A stretch of DNA of 64,000 nucleotides from Vanilla planifolia (GCA_023846275.1 JAIUJO010000072.1:764501-828500); one strand, 5' to 3'; counted from the first letter of the stretch, positions 28,313 to 39,479 are shown. Notes: generated from the sequence alone by a model not told the origin. A program made the numbers and translations.

Positions 28313-30420
28313 CACATACACAAAAGCAAAAAAAAGTATGACTATTGTCTCTAAGATAACAAATAATGCATATATTTTAAAAACATTGTTTAACGTTTAT
28401 TATGTATGTCATGATATGTACAAATTTTAATAAATTAATAACTAAATTAATGAGAAATTATATATATTGCACATTCCTTTAAAGAGGTCATTCATACAAA
28501 AAGTTGCTTTTGCAAAATTATATTTATTAGTAATAAAAGAGAATTTTTATATATTATTAATTAAAATAATAAAATAAATTTTTTTATTGCAATTATTTCT
28601 TAAATTAATTATTTTAACTGCATCATTATGTTTATTAAAAAAATAAATTATATATAACACAAATTACTTTACTTGTAAATTTAATATTATATTATTTTTA
28701 AAAATAAAAAATTATCAACATATATATAATAAATGTATATTTTTAATGCTTATTTTAATATAATATATAGTAATATATGTTATGGATATGATTTATATTA
28801 TAATATTAATCTACAACATAAATAATAAATTAATGAATTATATTTTACATTAAAAAACGTAACACGAGAGAATTCTTAATAATAGAAAAAGAAAGCGGAA
28901 AGAGAAATCAGCTTGTAGAAGTACAAGAGAAACATATGGAGAGGTAAGATAGAGTTAGAGACAAAAAGACTGATAAAGGGAGAAGAGGGAGACGATAAAT
29001 GAAAAGTTAACATTTGCATTTTAATCAATATATACATTTTTTCTAAAAATATATTGCAATGAAAAAAAATTAAATTTGCCTTATTATGTTTTATTTAAAA
29101 CATATTTTTTTTATTACTTATAAAATAATTTGTGACACATTAATTATTATAAAAGATGTTTATCATAGTTAGAAATGTGTCCAACAAAAAATGAAATTTG
29201 AATTAAACGTTTTCCAAAAAAATATTAAAAATAAATGGACTAATTTGTAAAGAAATAATTTTTTTAATTTCATTTATAATTTGGCTGCAAAAAAGATTAT
29301 ATAGGAATTAATATTAGCATATTATAACATATGTTATAATCATATGTTTCTAATAATTTTAATAATTTAAATAAATAATGTTATTCTAAAAAAGATAAAG
29401 TAGTACATAAAATATTATACTAAATCGTATTATAAACAAAATATTTTAACACATATCAAAGAAGGGAATAAGAGAGAGTGAGAAAGGAGAAAGAAGGAAG
29501 AAAAATAAGTCGTATGGGATATAAAAAAGACACGACACAAGAGCATATTAAAGGAAATGTGGGCCAAGTAAAAGTATGAGACAAAGAGTAGAGAGATTGT
29601 GACAGAGGGCTTTGGGTCAAAGTGAGGGATAAAGAGAGGTGGAGTGATATAATATATTGTATGGATAAAAATTATAATTGAGAAGAGAGAGAGAGAGAAG
29701 CAAAAAATGGATGGAAAGATAAGGAAAGATATGAGGCAAAAGTTGAATGACCTAAAGAACAAGAAAAAGAATGACATAAAGAAGGTAGAAAAGATAAAGA
29801 TAATAAATAATAACATAAAAGAGTGATAAATGATATGAGAGAGAGAGATAAAGGAGAGATAAAGTGGAAGAAATGAGAGAGATAGGAGAGACAAATAAAA
29901 GAAAAATAATAAGATAATGAAGGAAATGATGACTATTGAAACAATGATAAATAGAAGAGAGAAATAATAAAAAAAATCATATTCTAAGAAAAAATAAATC
30001 CTTTTGTGACAATTTTTTATATTATAATATTTAAATAATATATTAACTATTAATTCAATCTTATTATATTAATATTAATAATTTTTAAAATTATTTAAAT
30101 AATAAATAATATCATTTATTTTAATTTATTATCTTCATATGATATGCCATAGATTATAAATATAAATGAAATTTCATATTAATGATATAATGTAATGTAA
30201 TATATGTCATATAATATGTCATAATGATAAAAAAATTTATGCACATCATTTGTATATTGTTTTAACAATATATTAGTTCCACTTTGTTATGCTTTATAGA
30301 TGAAATGTTAGAAATTACTATGGTTTATTAAAACCATTATTTTTTGAACATATTAAGGACTATATTTAATACCACAAAAGCTCTTATTTATTGGAAAAAA
30401 TATTGCTATAAGAACATTTG
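28202..30420 (-). repeat. Array unit B (about 2.2 kb)
   Basis: Starts with 5S-like copy 1 and continues with AT-rich spacer. A short GA module at about 28865-29000 follows the phrase AACACGAGAGAATTCTTAA. Next come an AT stretch with ATTGCAATG and TTATTATGTTTTAT, a long GA module at about 29455-29960, and another AT spacer up to the next 5S-like segment. The AT stretch after the first GA module aligns with those after 26660 in unit A and 31330 in unit C, which ties the three units together. The 154-codon minus-strand frame over the long GA module is low-complexity Ser/Phe/Leu sequence and not a gene. Confidence 0.6.
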
Positions 30421-30530
30421 TGCAACCCAAGGACTTCTTAGGTGGTCACCCATATCAAAACTACTTTTGTCAAGCACGATTAAATTTTTAGTTACAATGA
30501 CATTTAGTGTTGTAACGCTAGTGTAGTCAT
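30421..30530 (-). pseudogene. 5S rRNA-like relic, copy 2 (best preserved 3' part)
   Basis: The clearest copy. TGCAACCCAAGGACTTCTTA followed by GGTGGTCACCCAT matches the reverse complement of the 5S 3' region (TGCAACACGAGGACTTCCCA, then GGAGGTCACCCAT) at 25 of the first 30 bases. It continues with CTACTTTTGTCAAGCACGAT (CTACTCTCGCCCAAGCACGC) and TTAGTGTTGTAACGCTAGTGT. The box C part of the internal promoter (GGTCACCCAT on this strand) is intact, but the box A and intermediate parts are damaged. It sits in the same orientation as the other copies. The reference is from memory; a covariance-model search would settle it. Confidence 0.8.
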
Positions 30531-31036
30531 TCACACATGCAGAAGGTAGAAAGATGTGCTTCTATGACTAATGCCTCAAAGATTTTTAATTATTTTTGAA
30601 ATTTTATTAATTAGCTTGTGTGTACAACTTCAAAAGATTTTTTTATTATGTTTGTAATAATATATTCGATTGCTAATAATTTATTTATTATTAATTAATA
30701 AGAAATCATGTATATTATTCCTTTATTTAATATGAAAATTCACACATAAGAACTCTTTTCACTAAATTCTATTTTTTATAAAGTAAAAAATTTAAGTTGC
30801 ATGTTAGTTATGAATAATACAATATGTAATAAAAGTTTTCTTGTAATTATGATTTATATTTTTTAATGGAATCTTTAGGTACACAAAAAAAACTAAATCA
30901 TAAATGTTACAAGTTATTATAAAATTAAAATTACTATTTTTTCTTAATTAAAATAAATAAAAAAATTCAACATTTTTTGTATCAGAGACATATTTTACCT
31001 ACGCATACTTTGACAACAATATATCTTAAAAAATAA

Positions 31037-31086
31037 CACACCCACGTACACACACACACACACACGCACACATATATATATATATG
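31037..31086. repeat. CA/TA microsatellite within the 5S-linked array
   Basis: A run of CA steps with one CG interruption passes into a run of TA steps (CACACGCACACATATATATA). It has the same alternating pyrimidine-purine character and the same strand as the two large CA blocks, but is only about 50 bp long. Confidence 0.9.
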
Positions 31087-33190
31087 ATTTTTATAATTAT
31101 CTTAGTATATATGTATTGTTAACAAGTAATGCAATTTATTAAATATTATAATAATATGTGCAACTTGAGAAGTTCATTAAGTATTATAAATTGTTGGAGT
31201 TAAAATAGTGATAGTGGAGATGGAGATAAACCTATTGAAATAGAGAGAAAGTCATAGAGAGATAAGAGAGATAAGATGAAAATAGTGATACATAAAGAAG
31301 AAGGATATGGTAAAAAGAAATGAAAATATTGACATTTTATGTAATGTATACTTATTTTTTTAAAAACCTATATAGTAATAAATAATAATTATATTTACAT
31401 TATTTTATTATGTGTAAAAGTTTTAAAAAAGAAGATATTCAAGGTAAATTAATATATATTAATTATTATTAACTATGTTTATTATTGTTATAAATAATTT
31501 GAAATTTAATTAAACTTTATATTAAAAATTTTTAAAAAATTATTACAATTAATAAAATATATTTTATATTTATTATGATATAATATAATTGATTTTAGTT
31601 ATAACTTAGATACATAGTATATTTGATGTATAATAGATATTATGAAATATGGAGTTTTAAAAAATGTTTGTATATTATCAAGCACATAAACTTCAACGAT
31701 AATGTTTTATTTTTTTATACAAGTTATAAAATATTCTAATACAAATACTTTAATTATATTAAACAAATAGAAAATTAAGTATATTATTAATTATCTTGAA
31801 GCAAATACTCATAAATAAAAATTATTTCCATTAAAGTACAAATCTTATGAGATAATTAAATTATTTATTGATTATAAAAAATGTATTTATTTATTTTTTA
31901 TTTTAAAAATATATATTAAAATACATAACATAAGAGAGTTCTTAACCAAAAGAAAAAGATAGTGATGATGGAGAAAATTATATTAGAAGAGAGTGAGAGA
32001 TATGGATAGTTATGAGAGAGATAAAAAAAATATTAGTAGGGAGAGAATAGAGACATGATTGAATGAAGTGGAAAATAGGAAGAGAGACAAAAAAATAGAT
32101 TAGTTAGAAAGAATATATAACAAAGTGAATAATAAAGAATTAAGAATATATAGCAAGAAGAAACAAATTGAGGTGAGGGTAATTCAAAGAGAGAAAGGTT
32201 TTAGAAAAACTAGTGAATAATAATAGGAGAGACAAGAAAATATAAAAATATAACTGTTATTGAATAAAGGGAAAGAAGTGAGAGAAATAATTATATAAAA
32301 TATATATCTCAATAATTAAACTTAAATTTTTTTTTAAATTTAACTTGATAAAAATATTTAATATTAGTAATTACTTTATTACAAAAAAAATTCAAAGCAT
32401 TATAGTATTTTAATATATTAAAAATGTCTACATTATAGTTTGTCAATATTTTTAATATTATTTTGTTAATAATTCTAACATAAAAATATAAAAAATAAAA
32501 AATTAATATCATTATTCTAGATATTATTTTCATATAAGAAAATATTAGTAATAAACTGAAAAAAATATTTTTTTGTTTATGATAAAATGTTTGTTTGTTT
32601 AAGTTACATAATAAAATATTATTATACTAAAAAACATTTAAAAGTTATGTTGTTGATATGAGCTATGTTTAGCAACATCATATTATATTAAATTTATTAT
32701 TTTTTTATATTATATGAAGTGTTACATTTAATACTATTTGAAGATAATAATGATATTATAAATTTCATATCAATTCAAACATATTTTGTTCATATTACAT
32801 AATATAGATAATTAGTATAAATAATATTTCATATGCATGATATAATTTTAAATATTTAATTTTATACATTATATTTTTATTTTAGTGAAAAATATTTATA
32901 AAAAACATTATATACTTTTATAAATTTATATAAATTCTAATTTATTATTGGTGATATAAGTTGTGTTGCTTATAACTAAATTTTATTAACTTTATTATTT
33001 TGAAAAATAATAAGATGTGCTATGTTGTATACCATATTGAAATTATTATTATTATACTATAATGTTATTATAAATAAAAATAACAAAAGACATATTATAA
33101 AATATCATTCACAAATATGTTATTTTTTTATATTAGCATATTATAAAAGCAAGTTTCCATTCATTAGGAAAACAAATGCTAAAAAACAAT

Positions 33191-33298
33191 ATGGGCAACA
33201 TTTGTTCTTCTGATTTGTCACCCATCCAACTATGTGTCTCTCCCAAGTTAAAGTTTGCATTGTAAAAAGATCCAAACTATAACGCTAGTGTGCTCACA
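33191..33298 (-). pseudogene. 5S rRNA-like relic, copy 3
   Basis: GGGCAACATTTGTTCTTCTG, then TTTGTCACCCATCCAACTAT and GTGTCTCTCCCAAG, align with the reverse complement of 5S rRNA (TGCAACACGAGGACTTCCCA, GGAGGTCACCCATCCTAGTA, CTACTCTCGCCCAAG) without a gap. TCACCCATCC, the box C core, is exact. The second half is poorer but keeps AAAAGATCCAAACTATAACGC in the place of TGGGATCCGGTGCTTTAGTGC. It has the same orientation as the other copies. It is non-functional by its number of changes, though that is inference from sequence only. Confidence 0.7.
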
Positions 33299-34537
33299 TA
33301 TGCATATAAAAGCTTGAACATCTTGAGTTATTATTATCCAAAAAGAATGAATTAGTGAAGAAACATTTGCATATTATCCTTGTTAAACACCTTAAAAAAT
33401 AATTTTACTATTATTATATACGTCATAATATTTTCCTATATTAATACCTTAATTATATTTAATTAATAAGGAATTTTGTATGTTATTATTTCTCTTAAAT
33501 TAAACATTCATACAAATTTTTATGATAAATTATAGTTCTTATAAAATATTTAAATTATTTATTAATTATAAATAGATAAATATATTTATTATTTCCAATA
33601 TATATTAAAGTGGGTAACAATGAGAGATTTCATGACTTATATTAATTGAAGGAGCCAAAAAAAGATAGTGGTGATGAGATAAGCATATGGGAAGAGGGGA
33701 AAGTCATGAATAAAAAAGTGTGAGATAGAAAGGAAAATATTAATAAAGTGAGAAGAGTAAGATGATTGATTGAAAGGAAAGGGAAAATGAGAGGATAGAA
33801 AGAAAAGACAAAAGATAAAATAAATAACAATATGAAAGATAGAGAATTGATAAAATGTTGTGAGATAAAAAAGAGATAGAATCAGGGGAAGAGAAAGAGA
33901 TAAAGAATGGGGGATAAATAAGAAAATTATAAGACAAGGTAGATGAAAGTGAGAAAATGTGAGAGCTATTAAGATAAAGAGAATGAAGGAAGTGAAATAA
34001 TTAGATAAAAGTTATATCTTACTAACGTAACATATAATATTTAAAGTGTATGTTGGCTATTAATTTAATATTATTTTATTGACATAATTTTAAATGTTAA
34101 CTAAATAATAAAAATATTACTATTACCAAATAATATTTTTCATTATGTAATATAGATAAAAATATATACGATTCAATGCTCATTTCAAAATTTTATGTTG
34201 TTTATTTTGTGTAATATATTATTATTATTTTAAAATTCTTTAATTTATAGTAATTATATATTATGATTGATATATATAAAAATTATATTCTATTATACTT
34301 TATCTAAGTTATGTTTCAAAAACTTAAATTATACAAAACTTTTTATTTTATTTAACTTTATGAATTGAAATATTTAATACTATGTAAAAATGATAGCAAT
34401 GTTATAAAGTTGATAATAATAAGAAATAACTAAAATTGAAATTGTAAAACAACTTTGATAATTATGTTCTTTATAAATATTAACATTTTAGAAGTTCAAT
34501 TATCATTCATTAGAAATACAAATCCGATAAATAAAAA
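33191..34537 (-). repeat. Array unit D (about 1.35 kb, short form)
   Basis: Consists of 5S-like copy 3, AT spacer, one GA module at about 33611-33990 starting AACAATGAGAGATTTCATGA, then AT spacer with TTTATAAATATTAACATTTTAGAAG before the next 5S-like start. Compared with units B and C it lacks the first GA module and its following AT stretch, which accounts for the length difference. No gene is visible; the 62- and 65-codon minus frames are low-complexity readings of the GA module. Confidence 0.58.
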
Positions 34538-34586
34538 TGTACAACACAAGAATTTCATAATAGGTAACCCATTCAAGTAAAATAGG
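34538..34586 (-). pseudogene. 5S rRNA-like relic, copy 4, left fragment
   Basis: TGTACAACACAAGAATTTCA then TAATAGGTAACCCATTCAAG matches the start of the reverse-complement 5S segment (TGCAACACGAGGACTTCCCA, GGAGGTCACCCATCCTAG). The match stops near 34586, exactly where TGTGTAAATCCC begins an unrelated stretch of about 2.1 kb. The missing part of a 5S-like segment appears at 36687-36772. Confidence 0.6.
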
Positions 34587-36666
34587 TGTGTAAATCCCAC
34601 AAGAGTGATAAATAGTGGATTTTAAAATACTTTTGCTAATTTTGGATCATATTTAGTTTTTGATTTTGTTTTATAGAAAAGCATTTTATTATGGAAGAAA
34701 ACTATGATTATATATGTAGATATATTATTTTAATGAACAAAAAAGTAAAAAATAAAATTAAATTTATAAACATAACTTTTGGTAGGGTTATTCAATCTAG
34801 AAATAACATTATCCCTTTATTGAGTTCTTAAAGAAATCCACTATTAAAAGAGTTATAATTTAATGTTTTTTTCTAATAGTTTACCTTGAGCTTGAGTTTC
34901 TTTTGTAATTTGCCTCCAACCTAATAACTTTTGTGGGTTTAATTAGAACCATGGCTTTTAAGAGCTTAACACTAACTTTGCTTTTTATGAGATGAAATAT
35001 AACTCAAGCTTTCACAAATGTGAAGCTTCTCAACCCAAAAGAAAAAGAAAACATAACAAAAGAACATTTTGATAAAGAAATATATTTTTCATATCCTTAT
35101 TGATGAATAGAGAGACAAAAAGAATGCACCATTATGAAGAGAAATAGTAAAATGAAAGCTTAGAATATTTTGCCTTTGATGGAAGAATTTTAAATTTTTA
35201 GTATTAACAGTAATGTGTTGTTGCCTAGAAAATTTACACAAATGCAAGATCATGTAGCTTTTTTTTAAAATCTTAAAATATTGTTCACACTCATTAGAAA
35301 TTCGTAATAATTAATTGATTTATATAAGAAAATATTATCATAACCATTAGAAAATTAAGAAAACATAATTTTATAAGCCACTACAAAGTGGCATAAAAAG
35401 TTTTTCCAAACTTCATAAATATTTTTTCCTAAATGGTTATGCAATTAGCCATAACACAAGATCAACTAGGGTTAACTGATAAAATTGGAGAGGTTCTTGA
35501 TCCTGAGATCAAATGTCATAATAGCAGATGAGTTGTGGATATTTGGATATAGAAGGAATAAATCTAGGCCATCTAATCACTTCATATGAGATTTGGATTA
35601 TTCAATTTAGTAATGGTAAAGATAGGAATGATTCGAATCATAGGGTTAAAACAACAAGTGATATTGGCCATCCAATTCAAGGATAAATTGTTTTAAAATG
35701 AAGAAACAATAATGGCCATTTGATGAACTTAGATGTGAACTTGGCCATCTAATTTCAAGCCAACAAGAAGCATTTATAATGGATGAAATGTCCATTGTCC
35801 AATCAATGATTGATTGTTCAAAAATAATGCACACTTTAGTGATAATTTCTTAGATGAAATTTAGTCCAACATTATCAAAAAGAACTTGTCTTTTCTTTTT
35901 ATATTAATGTTCATGCATAGTTATTATTAGTTGAAATTGGAACTGGCTTACCCCTTGTGTGCTTAGGGTTTCATCACCTTGGGCTACTCTTATGGATGTA
36001 AGTTTGTAACATGTTTAAGGGTCTAACTTGACTCATTAAATACTTGATTTGAGTTATGCCTTGCTCAATCTTTCCTCTTGCTTACCCTAGCTAGTTTAGG
36101 ACCTAGTCTCTAAACTAGAGGCTTACTAGGATATTTTAAGCTTGGTTGACTTAAGTGTTTTGCACATGGGGACATGATTGTAATGTGGTTTAGGAATTAT
36201 TATTTTCATTTTAATAATGATGAAACTTTTAATAAAATTATTTATTGTAATTTAATAAAACTTTAACAATTATTCTAATATTTAATTTGGTAAGAACGAA
36301 TGAGTTGGATTTGACCCAATAAAGTACTAAGGGACTAAAAAATGAAATCCTATACATTTCTTAAATTAAGGGGATGATTGAAGAATCAAATGCTTTAATA
36401 GTATTTGAAATTGATATAAATAGAGAGATGTCTTATGGTTAAAAATCAATAATCTAACATTTAATTTTGTAATAAAAAGAAAGATTTTTCATATTTCACA
36501 TAAATGACTTCAATCCTTAATGCTTACTAACACTCCAAGGTACTTTAAAGGGTACTAATTCACCATCTTTAGAAGTCCGATGACTTGTTTCTCATAATTA
36601 AACGTAATTCATAATAAACAAAATTTTTAAAATAAAATACTAAACATTTATGCCTTACCTTATCAT
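34587..36666 (+). mobile_element. LTR-like insertion, possibly a solo LTR, inside a 5S-like segment
   Basis: About 2.08 kb that is less AT-extreme than its surroundings and lacks GA modules. It starts TGTGTAAATCCCAC at the break in the 5S-like segment. It contains repeated GGCCATCTAAT / GGCCATCCAAT phrases (35571-35760) and a TATA box candidate TATAAATAG at 36415-36423. After that come AATCCTTAATGCTTACTAAC and GGTACTTTAAAGGG, a leader-like layout seen in plant LTRs. The right end is uncertain, near TTATCA at 36661-36666, and no clean target duplication is visible (ATAGG before, TATAG or ATAGA after). No coding remnant is recognised. It could instead be unrelated spacer. Confidence 0.45.
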
Positions 36667-36686
36667 ATAGAAGGATGACCTGACAT

Positions 36687-36772
36687 GCATCATAATGTTA
36701 CTCTAAGCCAAGCAAGCTTTATTGTGGTGTTCTATTATGATATATTGCTCTAATGTTGGTGTTGTTGCACGA
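36687..36772 (-). pseudogene. 5S rRNA-like relic, copy 4, right fragment
   Basis: CATCATAATGTTACTCTAAG, then CCAAGCAAGCTTTATTGTGG, TGTTCTATTATGATATATTG and CTCTAATGTTGGTGTTGTTG, follow the reverse complement of 5S (CATCCTAGTACTACTCTCGC, CCAAGCACGCTTAACTTCGG, AGTTCTGATGGGATCCGGTG, CTTTAGTGCTGG) over about 85 bases. The left third of a 5S segment is missing and is supplied by 34538-34586 if the two are halves of one copy. Confidence 0.65.
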
Positions 36773-36940
36773 GAATAAAAAAGATAAAAAATCATACTTG
36801 TGTGATTATAGTCATGAAAATGATGAACTGCTAAACATTTCAAAAATTATTATTCATAAACACTTTTAAAGGTAATTATATTTGAATTTTATGTCATAAT
36901 ATAATCTAATAAAAATAATTTAATAGTACTAAAATAATAA

Positions 36941-36962
36941 ATTATTATTATTATTATTATTT
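36941..36962. repeat. ATT trinucleotide microsatellite
   Basis: A run of about seven ATT units in AT-rich spacer of unit E. A similar shorter run lies near 62394-62412 in the right-hand satellite. Confidence 0.85.
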
Positions 36963-38104
36963 TTAAAAAATATATGTTAATAAATAAGAATTATTTCTAT
37001 TAAAATTTAATTCTTATTAATTAAAAAATAAAAATATTTGTTACTAACCAATATTGAAATATATGTTTGTTTTTTAAAATAAATATTAAAGTTTGTAACA
37101 TGTGGGATTTCATAAATAATCTTAACTTGTGAATTTAAAAAAGAGATAATAATGCATGAGATAAGTTTACAAGAATAGAGAAAGTCATTTTAGACAGAGA
37201 GATAGAGAGGAAAATATTAGTAGAGGGAGGGGAGAGACGATTGAGTGAAGAGAAAAAAATGAGAGAAATGTGAGATAAAGAAGATAGAGAAAATAAAATA
37301 TAAAGTGAGAGAGATAGAGAATTGACAAACTATTGAGAGATAGAAGAGTGAGACGGTCACATGAAGACAAAGAGATAGAGAAATGGGAGTCAAATAAAAG
37401 AAACATTTTAAAAGAGCAAAGACAGTAAGAGAATGGTAGTGTTATCGAGATAAAGAGAAAGAAAAATGAGAAACAATTAAGTAAAAGTTATATTTCAATA
37501 ATGTAACTCATAATATTTGTTAATATTAACATGTTAAACTTATATAATATTAAATTTTTCTAAAAGCAACAATAATTAGAGTTTTGTTACATTGTGTTAA
37601 ACTAGAAATATTTAAATTAGATATTCACTATTAATTTGTTATTATTTTTTAAATTCATATATTTTAAAAAATTAACTAAATAATATATAATATCATTATT
37701 ATAAGAAAATGTCATAATTTGAAGAGATATAGATAATAAAATGAATACTATTTTACATTTATTTCAACCATTTAGGTAACTTATGTCATATAATATATTA
37801 TTGTTATGTTAAAAAAGTTTTATTTAAAACATTTATGTGATTTTATAAATGTATATAACTTCTAATTTGTTGTAGTTGATATAAATTATTCCTGTCAACA
37901 TTAAAGTTATTATCTTATAACATGACTTGAAGTGCATTACTTAATACAACAAATAAACAATAATGATGCTATGAAGTCAATATTATTAAGAAATGAAAAA
38001 ATTGGAAACTTCAAAATATCATTCATAAATATGTCATTTATGAATATTAACATATTATAAAAATTAACTATCATTAATTAGAAAATGGAATGTTATGAAA
38101 ACTT

Positions 38105-38216
38105 ATGTACAACATGAGGACACCTTAAGAGATCAATCATCCCAAAAATACTTTTCCTTAAGCATGCTTAACTTTAAGTTCTAATGAGATCTAATGCTAT
38201 AATGTTGCTATGGTTA
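38105..38216 (-). pseudogene. 5S rRNA-like relic, copy 5
   Basis: TGTACAACATGAGGACACCT, then AAGCATGCTTAACTTTAAGT and TCTAATGAGATCTAATGCTA, align with the reverse complement of 5S rRNA (TGCAACACGAGGACTTCCCA, AAGCACGCTTAACTTCGGAG, TCTGATGGGATCCGGTGCTT) with about one gap. GCTTAACTT, the complement of the box A region, is exact, while the box C region reads GATCAATCATCC in place of GGTCACCCATCC. It is in the same orientation as the other copies. Full length is close to the 5S size of about 120. Confidence 0.75.
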
Positions 38217-39215
38217 CAGTAGCATACAAAAGCCAAAAAATCATACTCGCATGGTTAATGTTGTAAAAAAGATGAACTATTCAATTAATTTATAAATTAT
38301 TGTATATTTACACTTATAAAAGTAACTTTAGTTTTGTTATATATGTCATAATATAATAAAATATTAATGTTTTAGTTATATTAAATTAATAAGAAATTAT
38401 GTTTAACATCATTTCACTTGAAGTAAATACTCATACAAAAATTATTTCAACAAAAATATAATTATTATAAAAACAGTTAATTATTTATTAAATATAAACA
38501 ATAAAATATATTTTATTATTTAAAAGTTATGTTATAGTGTATAACATAAGAGATTTCTTAATTAATAATGAGAGAAAAGAGATATGATTAAATAAGGAGA
38601 AGATAAAAGGGAGAAGAGAGAGAAGATAGATTGAATAAATAGAATAAATTAATAAGTAAAACAAAGGGGAGAATAAAGAAAATAGTGAGACAAAAGAAAG
38701 AGGGTGAGCAGAAGATGAAGAGATAGGGAAGGGTAGACAAATAAAAGAATGATAACATGAGGAAGAAAAAAGTGAGAAAATTGAGAGAAATTATTAAAGA
38801 GTTATATCTTAATATTTTAACTTCTAAATTTATTAATCATATCTTTTTGAAATTAAAAATATTAAATATTATTTAAGTACAATAAAAAACTAGAAGTTTT
38901 GTAGTATTTTGATATATTATAAATGTTTAAATTTTGTGTTGATTATTATTTTAATATTATTTTATTAATCCATAGAATTTAAAAGTTTATTAAATAATTA
39001 ATAGTACTATTATTATAAGATATTATCTTAATATGAAATAATATAGAAGATAATTATGAATAATATTTATATTCATTATGTAATTTAATTTTGAGATAAA
39101 TAAGAGAATGATGAGACAGAAAAAAGTGAGAGAATGTGTGTGGTATTAAGATAAAGAGAAAAAAAGTGAAAAAAATAATTACAAAAACAATATCATAAAT
39201 TATCTTATTTTTTAA
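38105..39215 (-). repeat. Array unit F, cut at the junction with the right-hand satellite
   Basis: 5S-like copy 5, AT spacer, a GA module at about 38551-38815 (begins AACATAAGAGATTTCTTAA), AT spacer, and a last short GA stretch at about 39090-39180. After about 39215 the texture changes to that of the 380-bp satellite. No gene is seen. Confidence 0.55.
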
Positions 39216-39474
39216 TTTTTTTATTTGATCATGTCACTATGAAATGTTAACTCATGACTTATGTAATCTTTACCATGAGCTATATAATTTCAGCATGAAA
39301 ATTTTCTTAAAATTAAAAGTAATTTGCAATTATTTATTCTTGTTTACTTCGACAGTTAAGACTAATTGTAAAGATGTTTTAATTAAGACAAAACAAATTT
39401 CACTGAACTCATCTCAACCAATTTTATCTAAATATATATTTATTTACCTATTTTAAATTATTTTATTTCATAGT
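39216..39474. repeat. Left piece of the 380-bp AT-rich satellite
   Basis: Contains the unit phrases AATTATTTATTCTTGTTTAC, AAGACAAAACAAATTTCACT, GAACTCATCTCAACCAATTT and ATTTTATTTCATAGTACTTT. These have counterparts throughout 50143-64000, such as GAGACAAAACAAATG-like and GGACTCATCTCAATGAGC-like segments. The unit is cut by the young retrotransposon and resumes at 50138 with TTTTGGCATGCTTTATTAG, the next part of the same unit. Confidence 0.75.
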
Positions 39475-39479
39475 ACTTT
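39475..39479 (+). repeat. Target-site duplication, left copy (ACTTT)
   Basis: ACTTT directly before the LTR start TGTTATACCC. The identical ACTTT follows the other LTR at 50138-50142. Five bases is the usual length for Ty3/gypsy integration. Confidence 0.95.

Larger units (their letters stand above)
30421..33190 (-). repeat. Array unit C (about 2.8 kb)
   Basis: Holds 5S-like copy 2, AT spacer, a small CA/TA microsatellite at 31037-31086, a GA module at about 31190-31330, further AT spacer, and a second GA module at about 31925-32290 that begins with AACATAAGAGAGTTCTTAA. A short stretch near 31670-31700 (TCAAGCACATAAACTTCAAC) resembles the 5S middle part CCAAGCACGCTTAACTTCGG and may be another heavily decayed copy. 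If so, the basic period is nearer 1.3-1.5 kb. I see no gene; the 62-74-codon frames are AT-rich chance frames. Confidence 0.55.
34538..38104 (-). repeat. Array unit E, interrupted by an LTR-like insertion
   Basis: Left 5S fragment, about 2.1 kb of foreign-looking sequence, right 5S fragment, AT spacer, a GA module at about 37097-37475 (begins AACATGTGGGATTTCATAA), AT spacer with CATTTATGAATATTAACATA, and then the next 5S-like segment. With the insertion removed the unit is about 1.5 kb, close to unit D, which supports the split-copy reading. Confidence 0.5.
25816..39215 (-). repeat. AT-rich tandem array carrying degenerate 5S rRNA-like segments and GA-rich modules
   Basis: At least five minus-strand 5S rRNA-like segments recur, starting near 28202, 30421, 33191, 34538/36687 (split) and 38105, with a possible sixth at 25831. 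Each is followed by AT-rich spacer and then a purine-rich GAGAGATAAAG-type module. Modules often start after a phrase like AACATAAGAGATTTCTTAA (28860, 31925, 33611, 37097, 38551). Full-length units are about 2.2-2.8 kb; shorter ones (about 1.3-1.5 kb) lack one GA module. The order and single orientation argue for tandem growth, not scattered insertions. No protein gene is credible here, because open frames are short and arise in the GA modules or AT spacer. Confidence 0.68.

Noticed and set aside
29430..29894. 154-codon minus-strand frame rich in Ser, Leu and Phe
   Set aside because: It is the reverse reading of a GA-rich module. Similar short frames occur over other GA modules, and no family features are seen.
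31670..31700. Extra 5S-like piece TCAAGCACATAAACTTCAAC
   Set aside because: It matches the middle of 5S but both flanks are too degraded to support a separate feature; it is noted within unit C only.
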